From Phycisphaerales bacterium (GTDB lineage Bacteria; Planctomycetota; Phycisphaerae; UBA1845; Fen-1342), in NCBI GenBank assembly GCA_016716475.1, contig JADJWG010000002.1, forward strand, positions 868,001 through 932,000: a stretch of 64,000 bases of DNA, read 5' to 3'. A model generated the notes under the pieces. It had not been told where the DNA came from. It searched no databases and saw nothing but the letters and a program-made list of their open reading frames with translations. The position numbers were made by a program, and so were the translations under genes. How positions within the stretch are numbered: position 1 is the first letter of the stretch; every line of letters starts with the position of its first letter. Of this stretch, positions 43,102 through 51,960 are shown piece after piece.

Positions 43102-43538
43102 GGTGTTGCGATTTTCTTCAGGGTGATCCACAGGTAGCCGCGGTCGTAGGCCATTTCGACGGTCTGGGCATCGACAGGCAGAGCGAACTCGACTTCTCGC
43201 ACAAAGGGGCCCTCGTCGATCTCCATCATCTCGATGCTGTGCGGTTGCTGTAAATCGCGGTTGATGGGGCGGGTGCGCTGACCGGCCAGTGTGAGTGTGT
43301 GTGGCTCCGTCTGCTCGACGGTGATGGACTCATGATCCAAGCCCGCGAGCTCGACGCAAATCAGGTAGCCGGTCGGCAACTCATACACATTGATAGCGGG
43401 GGACCATGTGCCACTAGGGCGGTAGGAGCAGAAATTCCGGTTGAGCATTTCGTCCATGATGCTGCGGACGCGCTGCGTCCACCGCTGCATGTCGTCATCC
43501 GGTCCGAATCGGTTGGCATTCATGCGGTGCAGTTCCAT
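43098..43538 (-). CDS. Small heat-shock protein, Hsp20 family
   Basis: An ATP-independent holdase chaperone. The 146 residues contain the alpha-crystallin domain (about 45-145): WSPAINVYELPTGYLICVELAGL, ITVEQTEPHTLTLAGQR, FVREVEFALPVDAQTVEMAYDRGYLWITLKK. The usual GxLxIxxP/K end is YLWITLKK. The N-terminus (QRWTQRVRSIMDEMLNRNF) is a helix. ATG at 43523 (MNANRFG) is an alternative start. It is the first gene of a two-gene operon with lon (ATGA overlap). No CIRCE element or sigma-32-like box was found. Confidence 0.9.
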   Translation of the reverse strand: MELHRMNANRFGPDDDMQRWTQRVRSIMDEMLNRNFCSYRPSGTWSPAINVYELPTGYLICVELAGLDHESITVEQTEPHTLTLAGQRTRPINRDLQQPHSIEMMEIDEGPFVREVEFALPVDAQTVEMAYDRGYLWITLKKIATP

Positions 43539-43595
43539 GATGAGCTTGTCTGCACGCCGCCGCGCCTACCCTCCAGCGTCGGCACACCGGCTGCA

Positions 43596-43601
43596 AGTAT
43601 A
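43596..43601 (-). promoter_or_regulatory. Probable -10 box for hsp20-lon
   Basis: TATACT on the minus strand (43601-43596), within GATGCTATACTTGC. No convincing -35 is present. Start would be near 43589, about 50 bases before the ATG. Confidence 0.35.
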
Positions 43602-43634
43602 GCATCCCCCGGTAGTTTCGGCGATCGGGCGCAC

Positions 43635-43662
43635 TTTACAGCGCGCCACCTGCGGATATAGT
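43635..43662 (+). promoter_or_regulatory. Promoter of the amidase-like lipoprotein gene
   Basis: TTTACA (43635-43640), a 16-base spacer and TATAGT (43657-43662). Predicted start near 43669, 34 bases before the ATG at 43703. Confidence 0.5.
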
Positions 43663-43702
43663 GCGTCCCTGCGGCACATGGAGGTGCCGGGAGGTAGTCG
43701 CC

Positions 43703-44593
43703 ATGCAACGGATTGCGGCCGTCTGCGCCGGGGTGTTCTCGTTGTTGCTGCTGGGCTGCGCCACGCCCGTCCCGCAACATACGCTCGGTCCGCCGCCTCA
43801 GCCGACCTGGGAGACCCGCGCTCCGGCCACCATAACGCCGCTCGTGCCACCCTCGGCCCCGCCACCACAGGCGCACCCTCCCGGCAGCACGATTGCTACG
43901 ACCATTCGGGCGGTGCCCGGTGGTATCCAGCACAGTCGTTGGCAGGCCATCGTGGTGCATCATTCCGCCGTCGCGGAGGTCTCGCCCCAGAGCATGGATA
44001 GTGCGCACCGCCAGCGCGGCTGGGACGAACTCGGTTACCACTTCGTTATCGGCAACGGGATCGGCTATCCCGATGGCCGGCTCTACATCGGCGGGCGCTG
44101 GCTCCGGCAGAAGCACGGCGCGCACTGCAAGGTTGGGCCCGGCCGGTATTTTGGTGTGCAGCGCCCGGACAATTATTTCAACGAACATGGGATCGGGATT
44201 TGCCTGATCGGGAACCTGGATCGGACACATCCCACGGCCCGGCAGATGCAGACTTTGCGCGAACTGCTGGCGGCTCTGTGCCGCGAGGGTGCGGTACCGG
44301 CGTCCGCCATTTATGGCCACGGTGAGGTAACGGGTCGCACCGCGTGTCCCGGACGTCACCTGAGCATCCCGCAGGTGCGGCAAGCCGTTGCGGCGGTGCT
44401 CGACTCCAGCGGTGCTGTCCCCCTTGCGGACCGGCACTCGGCATCATCGGCCGACGGCGCAGCACATGTACCGGCGGTTGTCGTACCGGTCTCGACTGAA
44501 TATGCCATCGTGCCGCGTGCCGCGCGTCTGCGCCGTGTCCGTGGGGCCGTGCTCCCGCCCGCCCCTTCGGCGGGAAGCTGGGTCGCCGCCTAA
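43703..44593 (+). CDS. N-acetylmuramoyl-L-alanine amidase/PGRP-like lipoprotein
   Basis: A 296-residue lipoprotein with an Amidase_2/PGRP domain that cleaves or binds peptidoglycan stem peptides in the periplasm. Signal and lipobox: AGVFSLLLLGC. A Pro-rich linker (about 25-75) precedes the domain (about 85-245): IVVHHSAVAEVS (first Zn His pair), RGWDELGYHFVIGNG, IGICLIGNLDRTHPT, and YGHGEVTGRTACPG with the last His and the Cys ligand. A Ser/Ala-rich tail follows. GGGAGG sets the ATG. It is the first of three consecutive lipoprotein hydrolase genes. Confidence 0.85.
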   Translation: MQRIAAVCAGVFSLLLLGCATPVPQHTLGPPPQPTWETRAPATITPLVPPSAPPPQAHPPGSTIATTIRAVPGGIQHSRWQAIVVHHSAVAEVSPQSMDSAHRQRGWDELGYHFVIGNGIGYPDGRLYIGGRWLRQKHGAHCKVGPGRYFGVQRPDNYFNEHGIGICLIGNLDRTHPTARQMQTLRELLAALCREGAVPASAIYGHGEVTGRTACPGRHLSIPQVRQAVAAVLDSSGAVPLADRHSASSADGAAHVPAVVVPVSTEYAIVPRAARLRRVRGAVLPPAPSAGSWVAA

Positions 44594-44632
44594 ACTCATC
44601 CCGGGTCGCGGAAGGCGCTCTCGGAGAAGCAC

Positions 44633-46009
44633 GTGCTACAGCCAGCGGGTTCACACCGGATCGTGTCCGTACTGCTTGTCTGTATTCCTGTGCTGCTGGG
44701 CGGTTGCCACGCCACCTTGCCCACCACTAGCGAAGCGCAGCTCGAGCGCTGGATCATGGGCGAGACGCTGCTGGGATCAACCTTTGCAACCGACTTGCGC
44801 GCCCTCGCGATGACCGGTGGCCGGCTGAGTGGTACGCCCAACGGTCGTCGGGGCGAGGAATACGTCGCCGCCCGTGCGCGGGGCTATGGTCTGGAGCGCG
44901 TCTGGTATGAGCCCTTCGAACTGGACTGCTGGACTTCCGGCGCAACCACCGTCACGCTGCTCGACGCGGAACCGCGCGTATTGCCGGGGGCTCTTGCCCT
45001 CGGACGCACCATCACCACGCCGCCGGGGGGCATCGAGGCGGAAGTAGTCGCGGCGGGCGGCGGTACGGCCGAGGATTTCGCGGCCGCTGCAGAGGCGCTG
45101 CCCGGGCGTTTCGTACTCGTTCGCGACGGCGGTCCCTCCCGTAGCGCAAAGACACGCTTGGCTCTGCAGTACGGCGCGGCGGGGCTCCTGATCATGCGAC
45201 CGGAAGGCCGTGTGCCCATCATCGGCAACGCCCATGACATGGCGCGGCCGGAGCCCGTCGTGAATGTCGCACACGATTCCGACCTCCTGGCGCGACTGGC
45301 GGCCGGCGAGCGTCCGCGGATACGGATCGAGCTGACAGCCGAGAATTGGCGCGGCACGGCGCGCAACGTGGTCGCAGAGATTCCTGGGAACGGTCCACAG
45401 GCGGAGGAGATCGTCATCCTCTGCGCTCATCTTGATAGCTGGCATCTCGCCGAGGGCGCGCTCGACAACGGTGCGGGTTCAGCGGTCGTGCTCGAAGCAG
45501 CACGCGTGCTGGCCGCCGCCGACTGGCGCCCGCAACGCACCGTTCGCTTCCTCTGGTTCATGGGCGAGGAACTGGGGCTGCTCGGCAGTACGGCCTACGT
45601 GGCGGCGCATTCCGAGGAATTGCCGCGCATCGTGGCGGTGATCAACACCGACATGCCGGGTGCGCCGCAGTACTTCGGCCAGTTCACTTGTCCGGAAATT
45701 GAGCCGGTGCTTGCGGACCTCATCGCCGACCTGCCTGGCCTCGCAATTCGCCCCGAGATCCGGGCATGGTCGGGGGCCTGGAGCGATCATGCCCCATTCG
45801 TGGAGCGCGGAGTGTGCGCCTTGTCACTCGGCGGCGACCAGGGGCCGGGCGCCATGTACTACCACACAGCCGCCGATACTTTCGAAACAGTGGATGTACA
45901 GCGCACCGTGCCCACCGCGGGAGTGCTTGCCCTGCTGGTGCGGCGCCTGGCCGATCTCCCGGAACGGCCAACAGGGCACCGGGCGACAGGCACCGAGAGC
46001 ACGGAATAG
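44633..46009 (+). CDS. M28-family metallopeptidase, lipoprotein
   Basis: A two-zinc aminopeptidase-type enzyme at the envelope. The 458 residues start at GTG (MLQPAGSHRI) with signal and lipobox LLGGC. A PA-type insert (about 125-225, RFVLVRDGGPSRSAKTRL) precedes the catalytic domain (about 240-445): LCAHLDSWHLAEGALDNGAG (first Zn His/Asp and bridging Asp), MGEELGLLGS (catalytic and Zn Glu), VINTDMPG and MYYHTAADT (last His). All ligands are present. The next gene starts 12 bases after its stop, so they are probably cotranscribed. Confidence 0.85.
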   Translation: MLQPAGSHRIVSVLLVCIPVLLGGCHATLPTTSEAQLERWIMGETLLGSTFATDLRALAMTGGRLSGTPNGRRGEEYVAARARGYGLERVWYEPFELDCWTSGATTVTLLDAEPRVLPGALALGRTITTPPGGIEAEVVAAGGGTAEDFAAAAEALPGRFVLVRDGGPSRSAKTRLALQYGAAGLLIMRPEGRVPIIGNAHDMARPEPVVNVAHDSDLLARLAAGERPRIRIELTAENWRGTARNVVAEIPGNGPQAEEIVILCAHLDSWHLAEGALDNGAGSAVVLEAARVLAAADWRPQRTVRFLWFMGEELGLLGSTAYVAAHSEELPRIVAVINTDMPGAPQYFGQFTCPEIEPVLADLIADLPGLAIRPEIRAWSGAWSDHAPFVERGVCALSLGGDQGPGAMYYHTAADTFETVDVQRTVPTAGVLALLVRRLADLPERPTGHRATGTESTE

Positions 46010-46021
46010 CCCACGGGACAG

Positions 46022-47182
46022 ATGGGGGTGCTTACGATGGTACACGATGCGCGTGCGGCATCCCGCGAGGAGCAGACGGTGGCAAGAAAATGGATACGGG
46101 TGGCGGCCTGGAGCCGTGCGTTGTCCTTCGGGGTGATGTGGTGCTGCCTGGCGGGTTGTGATGGCGTGGAGTATGTACTGCATGTGGCCGACGGCCACTT
46201 CGGGGCACAGGGGGCAGCCGAACCGATTGTGGATGTCCTCGCAGCGGGACGGTTGTCAGAGAAGGATGCCGAGCAATTGCGCCTGGCCGTGCGTGCCCGT
46301 ACGTTCGCGGTCGAGCAGATGGGTCTGAGCGCCGGCGCGTCGTACACCACCTTCTTTGATACCTCCGGTGCGCCCCTGGCATGGAACCTGTCTGCGGCGC
46401 GCCAGGACGCCCTGGTTCCGTATACATGGGCATTCCCCATCGTCGGCACGGTTCCTTATCTCGCGTTCTACGACGATGGCTACCTGCGGCGCATCGAGCA
46501 TCAGATGCAGGCGCAGGGCTATGACACGTACACTTACGAACTGGACGCTTACAGCACGCTCGGCCTGTTCGATGACCCGGTACGGTCGCCGATGCTGCGC
46601 CGTGGCACGCTCTCGCTCACGGAAACGATCATCCACGAATTGCTGCACAACACCATCTGGCGCGCGAACGACACCACCTTTAACGAGTCGCTCGCCACGT
46701 TTGTGGGACGCCAGGGTGCGATCGAGTTTCTCGCGGTCGAATTCGGCGAGGCGTCCGGCTGGCCGGATGTGGCGCGGCAGTTCTACGCCGACTCCGACGC
46801 CATCAACGGCCTGCTCGTCGATCTATACAATGCCCTTGCCGTGCATTATGCACAACCCCTTTCGCGCGCGGAGAAGATCGCAGGACGCGAGGCAATCTAC
46901 GCTGCCGCACGCGAGCAGTTCATTCAGCACGTGCAACCGGCCCTGCATTTTCCCGATTCGTTTGCCTTTTATGCCGCATTACCTGCCAACAACGCCTGGC
47001 TGCTGGGCAACCAGCGCTACAACTATGACCTGACCGTGTTTGCCGAGGTATATGCGGCTGTCGGGCAAAACTGGGCCGCCGCACTGGACGTGTATCGTAC
47101 GGCCGCGCTGGCCGCGGGCGATCCGTTTGAGCACCTGCGGCAATGGCTCGCGGATTCTCAGGCCGGCAACCCGGGCTCCTGA
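46022..47182 (+). CDS. Predicted aminopeptidase (COG4324), lipoprotein
   Basis: A 386-residue lipoprotein (lipobox CLAGC after RALSFGVMWC) of the COG4324/Aminopep family. Zn motif HELLH lies in SLTETIIHELLHNTIWR, followed by FNESLATFVGRQG, giving the third ligand Glu. The surrounding fold (VAYLL-like helix VEQMGLSAGASYTTFF, PYTWAFPIVGTVPYLAFYD) is typical of the family. Activity in this family is predicted mainly from the motif. It overlaps the convergent HAD gene by 25 bases (47158-47182). Confidence 0.8.
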   Translation: MGVLTMVHDARAASREEQTVARKWIRVAAWSRALSFGVMWCCLAGCDGVEYVLHVADGHFGAQGAAEPIVDVLAAGRLSEKDAEQLRLAVRARTFAVEQMGLSAGASYTTFFDTSGAPLAWNLSAARQDALVPYTWAFPIVGTVPYLAFYDDGYLRRIEHQMQAQGYDTYTYELDAYSTLGLFDDPVRSPMLRRGTLSLTETIIHELLHNTIWRANDTTFNESLATFVGRQGAIEFLAVEFGEASGWPDVARQFYADSDAINGLLVDLYNALAVHYAQPLSRAEKIAGREAIYAAAREQFIQHVQPALHFPDSFAFYAALPANNAWLLGNQRYNYDLTVFAEVYAAVGQNWAAALDVYRTAALAAGDPFEHLRQWLADSQAGNPGS

Positions 47183-47532
47183 TACGTGACGCAGCCCAGC
47201 GACCCATCCACGGGCATCATTGCGATCGTGCGGCTGTCCACGTGCCGGAGCACCTCGGGCATGTCATCGAAAAGCACATCGATCTCAAACTGCTTGCACA
47301 ACGCACCTTTCCACCGATAGTAGCCGTGCTCGTGGATCAACCGCGCTGTGGCGACGTGCAGCTCGTCATACGGAATGCCCCATTCCGCCAGTTCGCTGCG
47401 CGTTTCGTCCACATCCGTGCGAAATGACATGATGTAGACACGATGACCCGCGGCGCGCAGCGCAGCCGCCAGGAAGCCGAAGAATTCAGGGGCACGGGTG
47501 ATGGTCCCATCGATGTCGATTGCAATACGCAT
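47158..47532 (-). CDS. HAD-superfamily phosphatase/5'-nucleotidase-like protein
   Basis: A 124-residue minimal HAD protein. Motif I is DIDGT (residues 5-9: IDIDGTIT), motif II is probably the Ser of IMSFRTD, and motif IV is LFDDMPEVL. Small proteins of this type are related to 5'(3')-deoxyribonucleotidases and to LNS2-like phosphatases; no large cap domain is present. Substrate unknown. The 3' end overlaps the aminopeptidase gene on the other strand by 25 bases. Confidence 0.7.
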   Translation of the reverse strand: MRIAIDIDGTITRAPEFFGFLAAALRAAGHRVYIMSFRTDVDETRSELAEWGIPYDELHVATARLIHEHGYYRWKGALCKQFEIDVLFDDMPEVLRHVDSRTIAMMPVDGSLGCVTYQEPGLPA

Positions 47533-47703
47533 GCCGGTTCATTCTCCCATGTCCGGGCCGCGGCTCAACATGCGGTCCGTGCCCACCAGTATAAACTGGC
47601 GCGCGTGGTGCGCGTTGCCACGATGTAGCAGGCGCGTCCGGTTGCGCTGCGGTGCTCCCGGACCGGCGTTTAGAATGACAGACCCGAAAATGAGGAGAGT
47701 GCC

Positions 47704-48918
47704 TTGGCTGTGCGATTCGTCCAGATTTCGGATCTGCATCTTGGCCGCAACTGGGGAGCCGGGCGCCTGCCAGCCGACTTGCAAGCGGCGCTCGCGGCAG
47801 CGGCACTGGGGGCCCTGCACAACGCCTGTGACCTGGTGGCAGAAGTCGACGCGGCCGCGCTGCTGATCGCCGGTGACCTCTTCGATCGACCGGAAGTCGA
47901 GGAAGAGCTGCTTGTTGCCGTCCAGCAGGCGCTGGCGCACGTCGCCCGGCCGGTGCTGGTTGTACCGGGGAACCACGACGCCCTCGGACCAACCAGCGTC
48001 TGGAACGCGGCACTGCTGGGTGAACTCGATCTGCCACCATGGCCGGCCAACGTGCACATCTTCACGAGTCGTGCATTCACACCCGTGTCCGTTGCCGACG
48101 GGGCGGCGCAGGTCTTCGGCCACTGCGTGGCGGGCTACGATAGTGCGACCGACTCTCCGCTGGCCGCTCTGCAATTACCAGCGCGGCCGCCGCTGCGTAT
48201 CCTGTTGTTCCATGGGGCGCTGCTGGCACGTGCGGAGCAGCGCTCCACGCTGCCGTTCACGCTGCCGCAGTTGAAGGATCTCGATGCCGATTATGCGGCC
48301 GTCGGGCATTACCACCGGGGCCGCGCGCTCGAGGTGCCTGGGCGAATACTCGGCGCGTATGCGGGCACACCCGTTCCCGGTGACGTGGGTGAGGATCCCC
48401 ACGGTGGAGTGCTGGTCGCGGAGGTCGCGGAGGGCCGTGTCGCGTTGCATTGGCATCTTCCCCATCCCGGGCGCTTCGTACGCCTTGACGTCGTGCCGAA
48501 CGAACCGATCGACTCGCCGGAACAGGCCCTGGCAGCGGTGCGCACGGCGGCCGCGCATGCCGCGCTCGGCCCGGAGGACATCGTTTTCGTGCGAATGGGG
48601 GGAGCAAGCACCATACCGCTCGACACGACAGCTCTCACCAGCGCACTTGCGGCTGACTTTCGCTTCGTTGAAATGATTGACGAGTCGGAGCCGTTGCAGG
48701 TCCGGCCGGGGGGGCGCGACACGATCGAACGGCGTTTCTTGGAACAGCTTGAAGCTCGACTGCAGCAGACCGACCAAGCCGCGGAGCAGGAGCTCCTGCG
48801 AGCGGCGCGACACTACGGGCTACTGGCACTGCGCGGCCGCGATGTGCGTCCGTTCGCGGCGCAGCGCTCCGCAGAGGAGTCTGAGCACCACAGGGGGTAC
48901 GTTGACGATGCGCATTGA
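47704..48918 (+). CDS. YhaO/SbcD-type metallophosphoesterase nuclease
   Basis: An Mre11-like DNA nuclease. The 404 residues start at TTG with GAGGAG seven bases upstream. Motifs are in order: QISDLHLGR, IAGDLFDRP, VVPGNHDALG, LFHGALLA, VGHYHRGRALE. The C-terminal capping region (about 260-400) is typical. It overlaps the partner ATPase gene by 11 bases. The pair resembles B. subtilis YhaO-YhaN more than SbcCD, because the partner carries membrane helices. Role in repair is known for Mre11/SbcD; for YhaO it is inferred. Confidence 0.82.
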   Translation: MAVRFVQISDLHLGRNWGAGRLPADLQAALAAAALGALHNACDLVAEVDAAALLIAGDLFDRPEVEEELLVAVQQALAHVARPVLVVPGNHDALGPTSVWNAALLGELDLPPWPANVHIFTSRAFTPVSVADGAAQVFGHCVAGYDSATDSPLAALQLPARPPLRILLFHGALLARAEQRSTLPFTLPQLKDLDADYAAVGHYHRGRALEVPGRILGAYAGTPVPGDVGEDPHGGVLVAEVAEGRVALHWHLPHPGRFVRLDVVPNEPIDSPEQALAAVRTAAAHAALGPEDIVFVRMGGASTIPLDTTALTSALAADFRFVEMIDESEPLQVRPGGRDTIERRFLEQLEARLQQTDQAAEQELLRAARHYGLLALRGRDVRPFAAQRSAEESEHHRGYVDDAH

Positions 48919-51900
48919 GTCTCTTGAGATCAGTGGGTTCGGCACGCTCGACCGGGTGCAAATGGCGCTGCCGACGGATCGGCTGGCAGTGCTGGTGGCG
49001 CGCAACGAAACAGGGAAATCGACACTGCTTGCGGCGCTCGAAGCGGCGCTTTACGGCTGGCCGGAGGCCCAGCGTGCAGAGGGGCGTGAACTTCGCCAGC
49101 GTTTCCGACCCTGGCGTGGCGGCGCGTCGCAGGTGGCGCTTACGCTACACACCGGCAGTGCACGCCTGCGGATCGTCTTCGATAATCTTGACTCGGCCGG
49201 TACCCGTATCGAACGCACCACGGTCTACCGCGACGGGCAAGACGTTACGGATGAACTGCGCAGCCGTGCAGGTTCGCCTGGCGAGTGGCTACTCGGCCTC
49301 TCGCGCGACGACTTCGCCCGGGTCGCATTGGTGCGGCAGGGGGATGTCGCGGCCGTGGCCTTGAACCGCGCCACGCTCGTGCAGCAGCTTGAGGCCGTCG
49401 CCACGTCGGCGGTCGCTGGCGCATCGGCAGCCGGGGCGGTACAACGTCTACGGCAAGCCATCGAGGAATACCGAGACCGGGCCGGCCTGCTGCACTGGTC
49501 TGACGGCGTGCTTCGCAACGCGAAGCAGTGGCCACGCGTGGAACGGAGCTTGCAGGCGGCGTCCGATGTACGGCGGCAGGAGCAGGACGACCTCGAGGTC
49601 GAGCGTGTGCGCCTGGCGGCGGATCTGGTCGAGCTTGGTGCGCAGGAAGAGGAAGACGACGCCTGGCGCGCCGTCCGGGTGGCGGCGGAACGCCTGGCGC
49701 AAGCGGCCGCCGAACGCACGGTGTCCGCCCAGCTCGCCGAAGATGACCGGCGCCGGGCCGAGCTCGCCCAGCAGCGCAGCCAGGCCGCCACCTACGCGGA
49801 CGTCGCGAACTATGACGCTGCCGCCGTGACGGAGATTCATCGTCTGTTCGAACGGGAGGCGCAACAGCGGCGCGAGCTGGCGCTGGCCGCGGAGGAGTTG
49901 CGCGACGCCGAACGACACCTGGCGGAGTGCGAAGCGCAACGCGCCGCCGTACAGGCCGTGCGTCCACTGGTCCCGCTGCTGGCTGACCTGCGCCGCGCAC
50001 TGACGCTCTTGGAAGAAGATGAACTGGCGTGGCGCGAGAATGCGGATCGCCGGGCCGCCACGGAGGCAGCCCTCGAACGGAACGGGCTGGCACGGGCGAC
50101 CCTTGCGGCGTTGCACGCGGTTCTGCAGGCCGAGACGCTGCCCGCCGGTGGTGGCGAGGATGCGTCGATCGTGGAGGTGTGGTTGCGCGGCACCGCGGGT
50201 GAACGGGCGGCGCAGCGCATGGCGAGTCTCGACGCTGACCTGCAACGGGTGCAGCGCGCGCACATCCGCGGTGTACGTCGTGCCCTGGTCGTCGCGGTGA
50301 GCGGAACACTTGGCGCGGCCGTGCTTGCGGCAGCACTCGCGTGGCATGGCAACGTTGCGGGTGCGCTGTCTGCGGGGGGGCTCGTGGCGCTGCTGGTCGT
50401 GTGCGTCACCGGAGCGTTGTGGTGGCGAACCGCGCGTTGTACGAAGGGGAACTTATCCACCTTGCAACGGGAGAGGAACAGCGCGGCTCAGCAAGCCGAG
50501 ACTTACGCGGCCGAACGCGCCCAGATCCGACGCGAATTGCTGCCGTTGCTACGGGCCTGTGGTGATTCCGACGCGGTGTCCGAGGGGGTCTGGACAGAGG
50601 ATGTCGAGACCCTGCGGCGCCTCGCCGCATGGCGCACGGCCGCGCTCGCGGAGCACGCGGCCGCCCGGCGGCTGGCGGAGCGTCAACGACCGTGGGAGTC
50701 ATGGCTGGAACAGATCGGCGCCGCGCCGGCCGAAGGCACAGTGAGCGGTCGTATGGCGCGACATGAGGTGGCGCGCATCGAACAGGCCGCCTTGCTTGAC
50801 GAGTCTCTGGCCGGCGCCACGCGCGCGACGGCGGCCCAACGGGCACGCAGCAGGCAGCGCCGCGATGATGTACGCACGGTACAGTTGGCCGTAATCGCAC
50901 GTTTGGCCGCCGTGGGCATCCCGGTGGCTGCGCCCGTGGGTCCGGACGCCTTGGTTCCGCCGGAGGAATTTGTGGTTGCGCGGCAGGCGCTTGCTGCCCG
51001 GCACGCGCGCTGGACCGAGCGGCAGAAGGTGCTCGCAGCGTGTGATGTGGCCGCGGCCCGGTTGCTGTCTGACGAGGCGCGGAACACCCTGGAAGCACAG
51101 CGGGCGCGCCTCGCTGCAACCGTTAGATTCACCGCAAGTCCTGACCCCGATGACACTCCCACGCTGCGGGCTGCGCTACAAGCGGCTCGCAACCACGCTG
51201 CGTTGAGCGCGACACTCGACCGGCTTTTGGGCAGCCAGTCGTGGCATACGGACAGTGCGGCACAACTGGCCGCCATTCCGTCCGATCGTTGGGAGGCAGT
51301 CACTCGGGAGCTGCGCGAGCAACTGGAGCAACGGGTCGTGGAACGCGCGCGACGGCGCAGCAGCGCGCGTGAGTTCCGCCAGCGCTACGCGGCCCGGATC
51401 CCTGTACTCACCGCCGAGCTCGAAACGTTCCAGGCCGAACTACTGCGCGGGCAGAGGTTCTCCCAGGCGATTGACATCACCGTAGACGTACTCACCGCTG
51501 TGCAGGCGGACAGCTATGGTCTGTGGGCCCCGGTGTTGCACACGGCCCTCGCGTCTCTGCTCGCACGCTGGCTCCCCGATTATGATCTGGCTGAAATCGG
51601 TCGCGGGCTGGAGCCGCTGCTCGTACACCGTCCGACGGGCACAACACTTGATCTGGGAACGCAACAGCGCCACCTGTCGCGCGGGGCACTCGACCGGCTG
51701 TATCTCGCGCTGCGGCTGGCCCTCGTCGAAGTGTTGGAGTCGCCGCGCGGTGCGATGCTGCCGCTCTGGTTGGATGATACGCTCGCGAATTGGGATGATG
51801 TCGCCCTGGTGGAGGGTCTGCGCCTGCTCATGGAGCGAGCGCGACGCAGAGCGACAGTACTGCTGCTGACCTGTCAGGGGTCGCGGATCGATGCGGCGCG

Positions 51901-51952
51901 GGCGGCACTTGGCGCGGAAGCGGGGGCATTGGAAGTAGTGCCTTTCGAGTAG
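48908..51952 (+). CDS. YhaN/SbcC-like AAA ATPase with central membrane helices
   Basis: A 1014-residue SMC-like ATPase, partner of the upstream nuclease. Residues 1-40 hold the Walker A loop (ARNETGKSTL), 250-510 and 610-900 are long coiled coils, and about 460-510 contain two hydrophobic segments (LVVAVSGTLGAAVLAAALAW and LVALLVVCVTGALWW). The signature LSRGALDRLYLALRLA and Walker B LPLWLDDTLANWDD are near the C-terminus. The membrane helices between coiled coils match YhaN rather than SbcC. The ATG at 48908 fits the conserved start; it overlaps the nuclease gene by 11 bases. Confidence 0.82.
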   Translation: MRIESLEISGFGTLDRVQMALPTDRLAVLVARNETGKSTLLAALEAALYGWPEAQRAEGRELRQRFRPWRGGASQVALTLHTGSARLRIVFDNLDSAGTRIERTTVYRDGQDVTDELRSRAGSPGEWLLGLSRDDFARVALVRQGDVAAVALNRATLVQQLEAVATSAVAGASAAGAVQRLRQAIEEYRDRAGLLHWSDGVLRNAKQWPRVERSLQAASDVRRQEQDDLEVERVRLAADLVELGAQEEEDDAWRAVRVAAERLAQAAAERTVSAQLAEDDRRRAELAQQRSQAATYADVANYDAAAVTEIHRLFEREAQQRRELALAAEELRDAERHLAECEAQRAAVQAVRPLVPLLADLRRALTLLEEDELAWRENADRRAATEAALERNGLARATLAALHAVLQAETLPAGGGEDASIVEVWLRGTAGERAAQRMASLDADLQRVQRAHIRGVRRALVVAVSGTLGAAVLAAALAWHGNVAGALSAGGLVALLVVCVTGALWWRTARCTKGNLSTLQRERNSAAQQAETYAAERAQIRRELLPLLRACGDSDAVSEGVWTEDVETLRRLAAWRTAALAEHAAARRLAERQRPWESWLEQIGAAPAEGTVSGRMARHEVARIEQAALLDESLAGATRATAAQRARSRQRRDDVRTVQLAVIARLAAVGIPVAAPVGPDALVPPEEFVVARQALAARHARWTERQKVLAACDVAAARLLSDEARNTLEAQRARLAATVRFTASPDPDDTPTLRAALQAARNHAALSATLDRLLGSQSWHTDSAAQLAAIPSDRWEAVTRELREQLEQRVVERARRRSSAREFRQRYAARIPVLTAELETFQAELLRGQRFSQAIDITVDVLTAVQADSYGLWAPVLHTALASLLARWLPDYDLAEIGRGLEPLLVHRPTGTTLDLGTQQRHLSRGALDRLYLALRLALVEVLESPRGAMLPLWLDDTLANWDDVALVEGLRLLMERARRRATVLLLTCQGSRIDAARAALGAEAGALEVVPFE

Positions 51953-51960
51953 GGTCATCC

